A DNA stretch of 45,528 bases from contig KN882836.1 of assembly GCA_000934455.1 (NCBI GenBank), positions 1 to 45,528 on the forward strand, written 5' to 3'. This stretch comes from Apostichopus parvimensis. Lineage: Eukaryota; Echinodermata; Holothuroidea; Aspidochirotida; Stichopodidae. The notes under the pieces are model-generated. The model ran no database searches. It saw only the letters and a program-made list of their open reading frames with translations, and had not been told where the DNA came from. Positions 27,101 to 34,166 of the stretch are shown here, piece by piece (the stretch's first letter is position 1; each line of letters starts with the position of its first letter). The translations under genes were made by a program, and so were the position numbers.

Positions 27101-29975
27101 TTATGTTTAGGAGGTGCGTTGGTGTAGAGAGACAGGTAAGAGGGAAGTGAAGAAAATGTTTGGAGTGTGTTGACCTATAATGACCTTTGACCTCCTCCAA
27201 AGGCAATAATAGGCTCCTTATATTTGATATGGTACATCTATGAGATCTGTCCAAGGTTCCGTACTTGCAATATCATGTTTACAAGGCTTTCACAATTTGA
27301 CCTGCTGTCCCCAAGTGACCTTTGACCTCCATCAAAATCAATAGGCTTTTTGGACTCAATGTGATACTTCTACACACCAAATATGAGGTCTGCCCCAGCT
27401 TCTCTTCTTGAGATATTGTGTTGACATGGTTTTCACAATTTGACCCCTGGTGCCCCAAATGACCTTTGACCACCAAAAACTGTAGGGTTCTTGTACTCAA
27501 TGTGGTTCATATACATATTAAATACGAGATCTGCCCAAGCTTACCTTCTTGAGATATCATTTTTACAAGGTTTTTACAATTTGACTCGTTGTGACCCCGG
27601 TCTTTGACCTCCACAAAAACAATAAACATCTTTTACTCAATGTGGTACTTCTACACACCAAATAAGAAATTGGGATGCCATTCACTTCTTCAGATATTGT
27701 GTTTACAAGTTGGGTGTCACAAACGCACACACTCATACATAGACACATAAGCTATCCTTAATGCAAATGTTATGATCCTCATTGAAACCAAAACACCTAA
27801 TTGCACAGATGTTGTTGTTTTAAAATGTGGGGATACCTCAGTTTTGCTTTCATTTGGACAACCAAAAATCCTATGGACAATCAAAAACATTTTCTTAAAA
27901 TTTGCCGTGCTCTACCATACTATAATTAAAACAAAAATGTTATATCCATCAACCAACTATGCTTAGCAGTATTTTGCTATCATGGATTTTGTTATTTTAC
28001 ATCAATTGTCATTTCTATTTGCAAAATGAATTGCTTCGGATAATGAAGTATTCAACTATTTCAAAGAGTTTTTACTTTGGGGTAATTTTTCCTGCTGATT
28101 TCATTCCAAAGGCTTTGCCTATTGCTACAGGCCTATTCAGGGGTTCAGGTATCTGTCACACAAACTGCCTCTGGTAGTTCATCTCTCTCATTAGGTGGAT
28201 TTTTGGATTTGTAGTATATTTGCAAATGTCCTACATGTTAGCTACAGAATATGCAGTATATTCGTCCAAACAGAAAATAGTTAGCTTCAATTATTGTCAA
28301 CTGAAAGTACTAGCTGTTTGAGTTATTTAAATTTTACAGTGTATGTATATTTGTATGTCTATGATGAATGTGTAAACCACCAAAACAACGTAAGACCTTG
28401 TTTCAATCTATCATACACTCCTAATTTAATTAACCTACCATTCAACAAATGAGAAATTTACCTTTCATGATGAAACAACATTGATGAACTTTTGATTGTA
28501 GGTAACCATTTTAATGACAGAGAACTGATTATTGAGATAAGTTTGAATAGTTTGTCTTTACACTTTCAATTGTATAGTTAAATTAGTAATAAAATTTAAC
28601 TTCCTAGCACTGAAAAAAGATTTTACCTCAAAGTTTTCGCAAATGAAATTGCATAATTTTCTGATTCATGTATCTAGCATATTTGGCTGAAATGTCAAAT
28701 CCAATAACGTAGCCAGCAGAGCTTGCTAACATTTAAAAAAAAAAATCCTGTACAAAATGCCGATACACGAAAATTAACCCAGGCAATGAAGCCAAGTGAA
28801 AGCTATAATTCATGTATGTTGAGTTGTTCTCAAAATTAATTTGTCAATGAGTGATGTTGCTCAAAAGTTTTGCCTAGCCTAAACTGACAGCGAAGCGACC
28901 ATTTCGTAAGGTGTTGTTTGGAATTGCCTGGTACAGTGGTAGTTTGCAATTACTCCAAACTTAGTTACGCGGTTCCTTGGTTTACATTGAATATCTAGGC
29001 TTGTGATTAGAAATTGTTTTAGGCAATTCTTTGAGGTCAGCAGCTTTGACAATATTTTCTAAAAAAAAAAGACTTTAGTGAAGGTTACTATTTGTATTTT
29101 CATTGAAAATTCACGAAAAGTTTAGCTTAGCCTGCACCTTACTTTTCCTTGATATGCCAAACTTTAAGCCGAACATTAAAACCCATCCAGCTGCCTGGGC
29201 CTAGCCTAACGTTAGGCCTAGTATAACTATAAGTTACAGTAACTCATACTTGACCCCCTTTGTTAAGCTTCCCTACTGGAAGTTGAACTTTAAATGAGCT
29301 ATGCCCTAAGACCTCTCCAGGGCATGACACTATACTCAAAAGTAGGAACATAGCATTATATATTCTGAGGCCCGTACTTAACATTCAGATAGGCTTTGCT
29401 AGGACTAGCTAGGTTTCAATCATATTATTAGGCCTAGGCTAGGCCTAAATCATAAATGTTACTTGTTCGCAATGCAAATACACAATAGTTGATTATCCTA
29501 GCCTACTGTATTAACGTTACAAATTTTACTACAGGCCGAAGGCTTTTCTTCTGCAGTATGAGACCATCTAGACTAGGCCCAGTACGTTTAAAACAAACTG
29601 TTATACTGAAATATCAGTGGTGCAGAAGTAAACGAACCTAACGTTAACGAACATTAACATTTCGTGACTAGTAATTATGGGTTAGGCGAGACGATAATTG
29701 GCGTGACAACGTTTCGCTATATACGACATAAGATATGCCATTGAACATAGTGTTAGGATAGCAATCCTACGTTGGCTTAAATGAATTGGGGGTGGTGGCG
29801 AAACATCTATTATTTCGTATTTGAAGTAAGTTATAACAATAAAACTTATCAAATTAAGTCAAAAATATACCTGCTGAACTGCACGCTGAGTTTCGGTGTC
29901 TGGACTTTGAGATTCTCGCAATAATTGCAGAATTTGTTGGAGCCCTGCTTGATCTGGCTGCCACGAGAAAGCCAT
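3090..29975 (-). CDS. TNPO1: Transportin-1 (karyopherin beta-2), whole coding span, 22 visible exons
   Basis: Transportin-1 is the import receptor that binds PY-NLS cargo (hnRNP A1, FUS and similar RNA-binding proteins) in the cytoplasm, carries it through the nuclear pore and releases it on RanGTP. The conceptual protein has about 890 residues, the length of the shorter human isoform, and is all-helical HEAT repeat. Visible landmarks are the N-terminal Ran-binding HEAT repeats (about 1-300); the acidic H8 loop (about 320-376, with the runs DDMIPDN and [13 protein letters not shown]); and two tryptophans, W461 and W730, equivalent to the cargo-site residues Trp460 and Trp730 of human karyopherin beta-2. 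The C-terminus ends [10 protein letters not shown]. The ATG at 29975 is chosen because an in-frame TGA lies nine codons upstream. All visible introns are GT-AG and all phases close. Only about 23 codons are missing, in the N gap between exons 10 and 11. TNPO2 is a vertebrate paralogue; a single invertebrate gene would be co-orthologous to both. Confidence 0.95.
3494..3568 (-). CDS. TNPO1: TNPO1 coding exon 21 (residues 831-855)
   Basis: It encodes [19 protein letters not shown] then KEMFFK. The acceptor is TTGAACAG|GAT and the donor is AAG|GTATGT, phase 0. Confidence 0.95.
4014..4113 (-). CDS. TNPO1: TNPO1 coding exon 20 (residues 797-830)
   Basis: It encodes [19 protein letters not shown] then [14 protein letters not shown]. 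The acceptor is CCACCAG|G and the donor is CAG|GTGATT, phase 0. Confidence 0.95.
4213..4333 (+). mobile_element. Short retro-inserted fragment with hammerhead-like core, 12-bp target duplication
   Basis: The fragment lies in the intron between TNPO1 exons 19 and 20. It is flanked by a direct repeat AGAAAAACACAT at 4201-4212 and 4334-4345 (a third copy is at 4183-4194), the signature of insertion. It starts TTTAGCCTCTGAAGAAGATC and ends in a TTTTATTTTATTTATTT tail. A second, internally deleted copy is at 19085-19164 with its own flanking repeat. Inside are CTGAAGA, a 5-bp hairpin (GATCC/GGATC), GAAAC and GTC. This resembles tails of Penelope-like or LINE-type elements, but the family is not identified. 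Confidence 0.7.
6992..7067 (-). CDS. TNPO1: TNPO1 coding exon 19 (residues 772-797)
   Basis: It encodes [18 protein letters not shown] then PQFIRQ and two bases of Trp797. It was found by homology (human [19 protein letters not shown]), is 76 bases long, and has no supporting long frame. The acceptor is TTATTGTAG|CT and the donor is CAGTG|GTGTGT. Confidence 0.94.
8159..8328. repeat. Minisatellite, 34-bp units passing into 30-bp units
   Basis: ACATCTCATGAAT recurs at 8167, 8201 and 8235 and as ACATATCATGAAT at 8269, a step of 34. Two TCATGAATATTCACAGAAGT units 30 bases apart follow. It lies in the intron between TNPO1 exons 18 and 19. Confidence 0.85.
9526..9621 (-). CDS. TNPO1: TNPO1 coding exon 18 (residues 740-772)
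   Basis: It encodes [20 protein letters not shown] then [11 protein letters not shown] plus one base of Ala772. The acceptor is ATCCACAG|AG and the donor is ACAG|GTTAGA. Confidence 0.95.
10586..10684 (-). CDS. TNPO1: TNPO1 coding exon 17 (residues 707-740), second cargo-site tryptophan
   Basis: It encodes [20 protein letters not shown] then [12 protein letters not shown]. The tryptophan is residue 730, the same number as human Trp730 in the PY-NLS pocket. The acceptor is CTAACCTAG|AT and the donor is ATGA|GTAAGT. Confidence 0.96.
11693..11780 (-). CDS. TNPO1: TNPO1 coding exon 16 (residues 678-707)
   Basis: It encodes [20 protein letters not shown] then CFQHVKPHI plus one base of Asn707. 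It has no standalone long open frame and was found by homology. The acceptor is TTCTTCAG|GAC and the donor is ATCA|GTAAGT. Confidence 0.95.
12567..12870. repeat. Tandem duplication, about 153-bp unit
   Basis: GAATCCTATTCCA with CAATTGCCCTAGCTCTTTTC downstream, AAGCCTTAA and AAGTTTCACCAAATCTACCA occur twice in the same order. The starts (12570 and 12723) are 153 bases apart. It lies between TNPO1 exons 15 and 16. Confidence 0.8.
13326..13481 (-). CDS. TNPO1: TNPO1 coding exon 15 (residues 626-677)
   Basis: It encodes [10 protein letters not shown] (variable), then [20 protein letters not shown] (conserved), ending SLLFQCMQ. The acceptor is CCTCACAG|AGA and the donor is CAG|GTATGT, phase 0. 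Confidence 0.95.
13736..13930 (-). CDS. TNPO1: TNPO1 coding exon 14 (residues 561-625)
   Basis: It encodes [20 protein letters not shown], then [20 protein letters not shown], ending KTLEQIN. The acceptor is ATCTTCAG|AAT and the donor is AAC|GTAAGT, phase 0. One residue is absent relative to human near the 3' end and start of the next exon, which brings residue 730 back into register. Confidence 0.96.
14366..14537 (-). CDS. TNPO1: TNPO1 coding exon 13 (residues 503-560)
   Basis: It encodes [17 protein letters not shown] to [20 protein letters not shown] and ends YLNQQ. It is nearly identical to vertebrates. The acceptor is TCAATCAG|T and the donor is CAG|GTAGGT, phase 0. Confidence 0.96.
14616..14700. 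repeat. Short tandem repeat of GCCACAAAATAAA
   Basis: Five copies of GCCACAAAAT separated by AAA(AT)AAA or AAAGAAGTA spacers. It lies just upstream, in gene sense, of TNPO1 exon 13. Confidence 0.8.
15262..15314 (-). CDS. TNPO1: TNPO1 coding exon 12 (residues 486-503)
   Basis: A 53-base exon too short to stand out as an open frame. It encodes [17 protein letters not shown] plus two bases of Ser503. It was found by homology to human [17 protein letters not shown]. The acceptor is GCCACAG|CTA and the donor is TGCAG|GTGAGA. Confidence 0.95.
15618..15677. repeat. Low-complexity C8 then A-rich (A9-11 G) tract
   Basis: A run of eight C followed by four or more blocks of 9-11 A separated by single G. 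On the sense strand of TNPO1 this is a long pyrimidine tract inside the intron between exons 11 and 12. Confidence 0.8.
15888..16060 (-). CDS. TNPO1: TNPO1 coding exon 11 (residues 428-485), cargo-site tryptophan
   Basis: It encodes [20 protein letters not shown], then [20 protein letters not shown], ending LKPLMTE. W461 in ITCWTLSRY is equivalent to human Trp460, which contacts the PY-NLS. The acceptor is inferred at CTCATAG|GA, nine bases from the N gap, and leaves two bases of a Gly codon as in human. The donor is GAG|GTACGT, phase 0. Confidence 0.93.
16070..16704. other. Assembly gap (run of N)
   Basis: The sequence is unknown for 635 bases. By alignment to human transportin-1 it should hold about 68 coding bases (residues about 405-428) plus intron. 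The open frames that span the N run are artefacts. Confidence 0.99.
16705..16789 (-). CDS. TNPO1: TNPO1 coding exon 10, partial (residues 377-405), runs into the gap
   Basis: It encodes [17 protein letters not shown] to [10 protein letters not shown] and then the first two bases of a Glu/Asp codon, where the sequence becomes N. The acceptor is CTTTAG|GT. The exon or the next one continues into the gap; the donor is not visible. Confidence 0.93.
16797..16915. repeat. AT-rich simple repeat (AAATA/AAACA)
   Basis: About 120 bases built of AAATAAA, AAACAAA and AAATTAA words, abutting exon 10. It may have contributed to the nearby assembly gap. Confidence 0.75.
17616..17679 (-). CDS. TNPO1: TNPO1 coding exon 9 (residues 356-377), acidic loop tail
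   Basis: It encodes [19 protein letters not shown] then NL and the first base of Arg377. The aspartate cluster matches the acidic end of the human H8 loop. The acceptor is TTTTTAAG|GGT and the donor is TTTAC|GTAAGT. Confidence 0.94.
18383..18548 (-). CDS. TNPO1: TNPO1 coding exon 8 (residues 300-355), start of the acidic H8 loop
   Basis: It encodes [20 protein letters not shown], followed by [20 protein letters not shown] and a basic [10 protein letters not shown] stretch ending SIEED. In the family this loop is displaced by RanGTP to eject cargo. The acceptor is AAATAG|GTTG and the donor is GAT|GTAAGC, phase 0. Confidence 0.95.
18886..18952 (+). repeat. tRNA-derived SINE fragment (3' half)
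   Basis: The stretch GGGGCTTGTAACCCAGAGAG then GTCACCGGATTTGAATCCTG reads like a tRNA anticodon arm, variable loop and T arm with a B-box-like GGATTTGAATCC. No A box or acceptor stem is visible upstream, so it is a degenerate fragment rather than a tRNA gene. Confidence 0.4.
19085..19164 (+). mobile_element. Second, internally deleted copy of the retro-inserted fragment
   Basis: It shares TTTAGCCTCTGAAGAAGATC at the left and CTAGTGGATAAGCAGTTTGC then TAACAGTTTTA at the right with the 4213-4333 copy, but lacks about 55 internal bases, including the GAAAC part. It is flanked by the 10-bp direct repeat AGTAATCTAT at 19075-19084 and 19165-19174. It lies in the intron between TNPO1 exons 7 and 8. 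Confidence 0.65.
19223..19341 (-). CDS. TNPO1: TNPO1 coding exon 7 (residues 261-300)
   Basis: It encodes [20 protein letters not shown], then [19 protein letters not shown], plus two bases of Arg300. No long open frame marks this exon because upstream stops shorten it; it was found by homology. The acceptor is CTTTGCAG|TAT and the donor is GAAAG|GTATGG. Confidence 0.94.
19717..19839 (-). CDS. TNPO1: TNPO1 coding exon 6 (residues 220-260)
   Basis: It encodes [20 protein letters not shown] to [10 protein letters not shown]. It is a HEAT repeat with the family-typical [16 protein letters not shown] helix. The acceptor is CTATTTAG|AAT and the donor is GAG|GTAAGG, phase 0. Confidence 0.95.
20338..20419 (-). 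CDS. TNPO1: TNPO1 coding exon 5 (residues 192-219)
   Basis: It encodes [19 protein letters not shown] to HIDPFLE. The acceptor is CTCTGTAG|GTCTC and the donor is GAG|GTAAGT, phase 0. Human has [15 protein letters not shown] at the same place. Confidence 0.95.
20565..20850. repeat. Related dispersed copy of the ~142-bp unit, with left flank
   Basis: It carries two CACAATTTGACCCCTGG anchors about 144 bases apart (near 20671 and 20815). Its left part (GATGCAAAAATACATTATGG, then CTTCATGAATCTGATGTA) matches the sequence left of the large array at about 26700-26780, so both belong to one dispersed family. It lies between TNPO1 exons 4 and 5. Confidence 0.7.
21120..21253 (-). CDS. TNPO1: TNPO1 coding exon 4 (residues 148-192)
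   Basis: It encodes [20 protein letters not shown] to FFKHHSPKI plus two bases of Arg192. The acceptor AAAAAAG|GGT has a weak pyrimidine tract (CTCTTCC upstream), but protein alignment fixes it. The donor is ATCAG|GTCAGT. Confidence 0.95.
21852..22111 (-). CDS. TNPO1: TNPO1 coding exon 3 (residues 61-147)
   Basis: This is the largest coding exon, at 260 bases. It runs from [19 protein letters not shown] through [19 protein letters not shown] to DSSDYNTCE. It covers HEAT repeats in the Ran-binding N-terminal arch. The acceptor is GTAACCAG|CTGAT and the donor is GAG|GTAGGG, phase 0. Confidence 0.96.
24265..24386 (-). repeat. tRNA-derived SINE (A box, B box, AT-rich tail)
   Basis: On the minus strand it starts AGGCTGAGTGGATAAAGGCC, close to the tRNA A box. 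About 45 bases later it has GGGTTCGATACCC, a perfect B box with T-stem. It ends in GGTGGGTTTTTAAATAAATA, a simple AT tail. It lies in TNPO1 intron 2. It lacks a paired acceptor stem, so it is not a functional tRNA. Confidence 0.7.
24663..24738 (-). CDS. TNPO1: TNPO1 coding exon 2 (residues 36-61)
   Basis: It encodes [14 protein letters not shown] through FVLTKLKND, which is almost invariant in the family. The acceptor is TTCACAG|AAA and the donor is GATG|GTAAGT. One base of Ala61 is left over and is completed by CT of exon 3. Confidence 0.95.
26960..27720. repeat. Tandem array of diverged ~142-bp units in TNPO1 intron 1
   Basis: The anchor CACAATTTGACC recurs near 26988, 27291, 27434 and (as TACAATTTGACT) 27575, giving steps of about 141-143 bases; other anchors (CTTCTTGAGATAT, CTCAATGTGGTAC, CACACCAAATA) keep the same spacing. 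Units contain TGACCTTTGACCT. The array ends in CACAAACGCACACACTCATA. A related two-unit copy is at 20655-20850. Confidence 0.8.
29871..29975 (-). CDS. TNPO1: TNPO1 coding exon 1 (residues 1-35)
   Basis: It begins [11 protein letters not shown] and ends TQRAVQQ, matching the start of the 890-residue human isoform (MEYEWKPDEQG). The donor is CAG|GTATAT, phase 0. The intron that follows is the longest in the gene, at about 5.1 kb. Confidence 0.95.
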
Positions 29976-30060
29976 ATTATTAATGTAATGACAAATTTTT
30001 CACTCGAAAATGAAGGGCGCCACCAATGGTTCAAACTAAATGGCGGGTAGATAGGTACGT
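29976..30060 (-). promoter_or_regulatory. Likely TNPO1 5'UTR and core promoter
   Basis: Upstream of the TNPO1 ATG lie CCAAT (30023-30027) and AAATGGCGG (30038-30046), a YY1-like word common near start sites of housekeeping genes. An in-frame TGA closes the reading frame. No TATA box is evident. The start site itself is not determined. Confidence 0.35.
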
Positions 30061-31800
30061 ACGTTGTTTGGTGTTTCAGCAGGAGTTGTTATTCGATAAC
30101 AACTCCCTGGTTTCAGGAAGCAAGAAACATACGAAATTACGACTGAACATCAAACTTCAGAAAAGCTGTAAATTTCCTTCACGTTAAGACAGTGGTTTCT
30201 ATTTGTGATGTATCTTACGAGTCCGTTTTAAAGGACTATGAATCGAGTGTGCAACAACCCGAATTCTGACCCGGCAGTGGAGGAATCGAACAGTGATTCG
30301 AGGACTTAGATTCAGACCAAACGCCAACATTCAGATTCTCGGGTAATTTATAAACATTTACCCAATCTCCTGCACACATTTAGAAGTTAATCCACGATGG
30401 GACAAACGATCGAAGAAAACACTGCCCTTATGTTTATCAGTGATCTCCATACACTATATGTTGCCATGTGGGAGATGTTCGTTGCAAGTGTAAACCTTAT
30501 CCACGTATTTCGTGGTATAGCCTGGTCGTGTCCTTCATGTTAATATGAACATCGTCTTACTAAACTTAAACGGCTCAATTTCGGAGATTACTGTTAATTT
30601 CTTAAGAAATATCAATATTATAAACCGACATGAAGATAACCGTGACGGTCCAGGAATATCTTTCAATTTGGTTGCCCTCAAGATGACCAAGTTCATTGTA
30701 AACTCAGTTAAACACCTAAGGTGTAAAGGAGTAACACCAGTGTTGAATGAGACGAGGAATTGGTAAGGCAAACCCCTCGTATACTTCCGAAACTTGCCAA
30801 GTCTGTGGTGCAAACCATAGCTGTAGACTAATTATTGTCACGAAAATTGATTTTAGTTTCGTGACAATTTCACACATCATAATAATGATTTTTCAGGAGC
30901 AGGACTTTTACTTGACATTTGATTCTGTAGGTTCAAGTATGGAGTTATCATTAATATCGATGTGGATATGGGTAATACCCCCCCCCCCCCCAAAAAAAAA
31001 GCCCACTATGAATGCTGTAAACGAGTTTGCCAGACAGCGGAGAATCCAGGATTTCACAGAAAAGGCGGCCTGGGACATCATTATGCTATAGAAGCCCTCG
31101 GAAATTCCTAGCGGCGGTGCGTATAACACCAACTTTGAAAATGTAAGGAACTTATATGTCCGCGCGCGCGACTATAGAGGTCAGTGCTAAAATTTTCGGA
31201 CTGTATGTATCGTATACCGTCTATTAGGGAGTTGCTGGTTTCAGTTTATTCCAGTATACATATTCAAGCGATTAAAATCGATATAAAAATTGAGCAGGTC
31301 GGAGGTCCTTGTCAGTAATGATAAAAAAGAAACAAATCGTAAGAAAACATCGGCTAGAGAAAGATTGAAAGGACGGTAGAAATATCATAACAAAGGTTGT
31401 AATTCTCAAATGAATTGGATAACAAAAGAGCAGCTCTTATATAGATGAATTTACAAACAAAAGGAGTATTCAGGTGAGATGAGGTTGTATCGCAGGATGT
31501 CTTCAAGATTGCTCTTTGTGTTACTTGCAAAGAGCGGTTGGCTTATAATTATATATAGAATAAGGAAGATGGGCTTCTACAATTAAATATATTCTTTGAA
31601 ATTCTAATAAAATCATTTCTTGCAACTTCAATGACTTTATTTACCAGGTGATGGATGCTTCTGTTGAACTACTTCTATTTTGTGGCTAAATTTTTGGTGC
31701 GAAACCTTACGAGGAGATGGTAACCGGTTTTCCACGTCTAGATTCCGCCCTTGGCAACTGGGCCAATGTGTAGTATCAAAAGAGTAGTTTGAATCAGAAC

Positions 31801-31960
31801 CAGTAGCGTACTAAGGGGAGGCGGGGGGGGGGTGAGTCCAGTCCGCCTCGGGTACCAGTCGGGGGGGGGGGTAGTCATGTCACAGCCCTCCAAAAATAAG
31901 AGGGCGGCTCACCCGAGAACCGTTACGGATAGGGGGGGGGGGGGGTAGCCCCCGATTCTC
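31801..31960. repeat. G-run-rich dispersed sequence
   Basis: CCAGTAGCGTACTAAGGGGA leads into three runs of ten or more G separated by 20-60 bases and ends TAGCCCCCGATTCTC. The layout recalls common non-autonomous repeats beginning AGTGGCGTAGC. A comparable G-run cluster is at 32915-33005. Confidence 0.5.
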
Positions 31961-32734
31961 ATCATTCCTAATGTTTTGCCCAAAATTACAGAAAAATTTT
32001 CCGTTATGATGGCCGAAATGTAGCCGTATAGAATTAAAGTCTGTTTGGCAATAAGGTTTTACTTCTATCTGGTAACTATGATCAATATATAAACTAAGCC
32101 TATAGGCGCCTACAACCCTATCGGTTCCCAATCGAAGAATTGAAGATATAAGAAACAACAAAAAAACAAGAGGTATATAGGTATTTAAAAAATATACTAA
32201 TGTTTCTAGGAATTATAAGGCCTGTTTTCCCAATTTTTGTAATAATTTTGGTGGTTTATGCCAGTCTAAATTGTCTACTAAAATGAATATTCAACAGTAG
32301 CAAAAATTAAGAAACTCTCACTAAAGGATGAGAATTCCTAAACAACTAATCAGTTCAAAGCTTTGCCAAAGATAGCACCATTTTGCATCTTAGCCACCTT
32401 ACATAATCAAAAAATTTATCAAAGAGGAGGGGGACACCGAATTCTCTTAGACCCCCACTCTAGAACGGTATCCCCTGCACGGGTGACGAAGGAATGATCC
32501 TCTCGCGGGCGCCAACTATTCTAGGAATGCCACTGTCCAGAACACACAACGATCCGTCCTACAAGGTCATTACGGTATGATATAGATAACACACTGTATA
32601 CGGACGGGATACACAATCTGCAATCTTAGTTGAAAGCTAACTTGCTTCGATTCCCAATATTTGGTTGTTTGAATGTATTTATAAACTATCAGTGGTTTGA
32701 TTGCCGGCCTCGGGGAGGGGTTTAAGGGGAGGGG

Positions 32735-32857
32735 GTGTTTTTTGCATTTCCAGGTTGCCTCAGATGCAATTTGGTGCAATATAGCACACTTCAACACCCC
32801 ACCCCATTTTGTAAATAATTTTGCATTTTTACCTGGCCTTAGATGCAATTTGGTTCT
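32735..32857. repeat. Two-unit ~80-bp tandem duplication followed by a hairpin
   Basis: TTTTGCATTTCCAGGTTGCC then TCAGATGCAATTTGGT recurs about 80 bases on as TTTTGCATTTTTACCTGGCC then TTAGATGCAATTTGGT. It runs directly into a perfect 10-bp stem at 32858-32883. Confidence 0.65.
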
Positions 32858-32883
32858 CCAAATGAGATTTTGTTCTCATTTGG
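32858..32883. repeat. Perfect inverted repeat, 10-bp stem and 6-base loop
   Basis: CCAAATGAGA at 32858-32867 and TCTCATTTGG at 32874-32883 are exact reverse complements around TTTTGT. Confidence 0.8.
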
Positions 32884-34060
32884 AAATGAAAAAGGGGTTT
32901 TCTGACTTGCGAAGCGGGGGGGGGGGGGCGGAATGATACATCCGCCCCCATATTTTTCACGGGGGGGGGGGGCTGGCGCCCCCAGCCCCCCGGTTCCAAC
33001 GCCCTTGTAAACTATACCTTACTCCAGACAGTGGATCATATCTAGTATAGGCGAGTCTGTGATGTCACCATGACAGAGCCTCTCCACTTATCTGCCGTTG
33101 CCAGATGCATTCAACATATGTCATTATTAGGATGTTGTAGTGACCTGAAGATGCAGGAAACTCCCCCGAAAATGTGACAAACAATGAACTTCAGCAACCG
33201 GAATATCCCATTATTACTGGGTCAGGAATTAATGACTCTGTCATACCTGGTTGGCATATTCCACTACTAAGAGAGGGTTGTTTTTAACAGTTTGGTGTTG
33301 GTTGTTCTGTTTGTGTGTGAATCTCACACCGCTGCTCTGTACATGTAGGCCTACGGAATGTATTGCTTCTGTTTAGTTGTACCGTGTGGATAGATTTTTC
33401 TTTCAAACAGAACAAATAGACTAATTTATACAATATTGGTGTAAAAGCCTTTTCTTTTGTTTGGTATCGGACATCTGGCAAATAAAACTTTAATTTATAA
33501 AAGTTCGTAGTAATAGTATTTTTCCTTATTTGGTATCGGATAAAAAGTTAAATTTAAAAGATAAAAGTAATTAATACAAATTTCAGAGTAGGCCTATAAT
33601 AGTACGTCCTTACAGTGGTATTGGACAGGTGGCATGTTTGATGAGAGGAGTTACTTCCCTTTCTGGAGTCACTACCCCCGTTTTTATACTGACAGTATAT
33701 GACAGTAGAGTCAACCCTGGTAAACCTCCACGAAAATTGAAACAGCGTGTCAGTTATGAATCATATTCGTTACTAAATATAGCATATGACGCACTGCAAT
33801 TAGATGGTTTATGGACTGACCAGACTAGCAGAATGCTAGCCAAATGCAAGACCGTCCAAATAATATCTCCCACATATCTCAAAAGATGGAATTTCTAGAA
33901 AAGGAAAGAGAGGGTTTGCTAAAGCGATGAAAGAAGTTAAATTGACACACAGATTGGTTACGACAGAATGACATTTCTTGAAAATTCTGACCGATATAAT
34001 CCAACATTTTATATATATTAGTATCTGGTCAATAACTTAATATTACATAATGTTTTTTAG

Positions 34061-34166
34061 ATTTGTGTTGGCGGTATGATCAAAACTGTCCAAGTCAACA
34101 ACTCTTCGCTGCACGGACATCATCAGCTGGTGATTGTGAAGATATAGCAAGCTATCGTAATTCAAG
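34061..34166 (+). other. Candidate non-coding first or second exon of FBXW9
   Basis: The stretch is bounded by an acceptor-like TGTTTTTTAG at 34051-34060 and a consensus donor TTCAAG|GTGAGA at 34166/34167. Joined to the acceptor at 35315/35316 it would give a spliced 5'UTR. Support is splice consensus only. Confidence 0.35.

Larger units (their letters stand above)
30061..34060. other. Shared upstream region of the divergent TNPO1/FBXW9 pair
   Basis: I recognise no protein. Open frames of 65-115 codons occur on both strands without homology or splice support; the best is 33629-33898 (+, 89 codons), which I cannot assign. The stretch 31800-33005 is dominated by G and C runs. TAGGCCTA-type words are frequent here and in TNPO1 intron 1. 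Confidence 0.5.

Noticed and set aside
30535-31091. Overlapping frames of 73-114 codons on both strands
   Set aside because: Frames overlap on opposite strands and include a C-run translated as prolines; there is no family resemblance.
33629-33898. Plus-strand open frame of 89 codons upstream of FBXW9
   Set aside because: No homology, domain or splice support was recognised; a protein search would be needed before calling it a gene.
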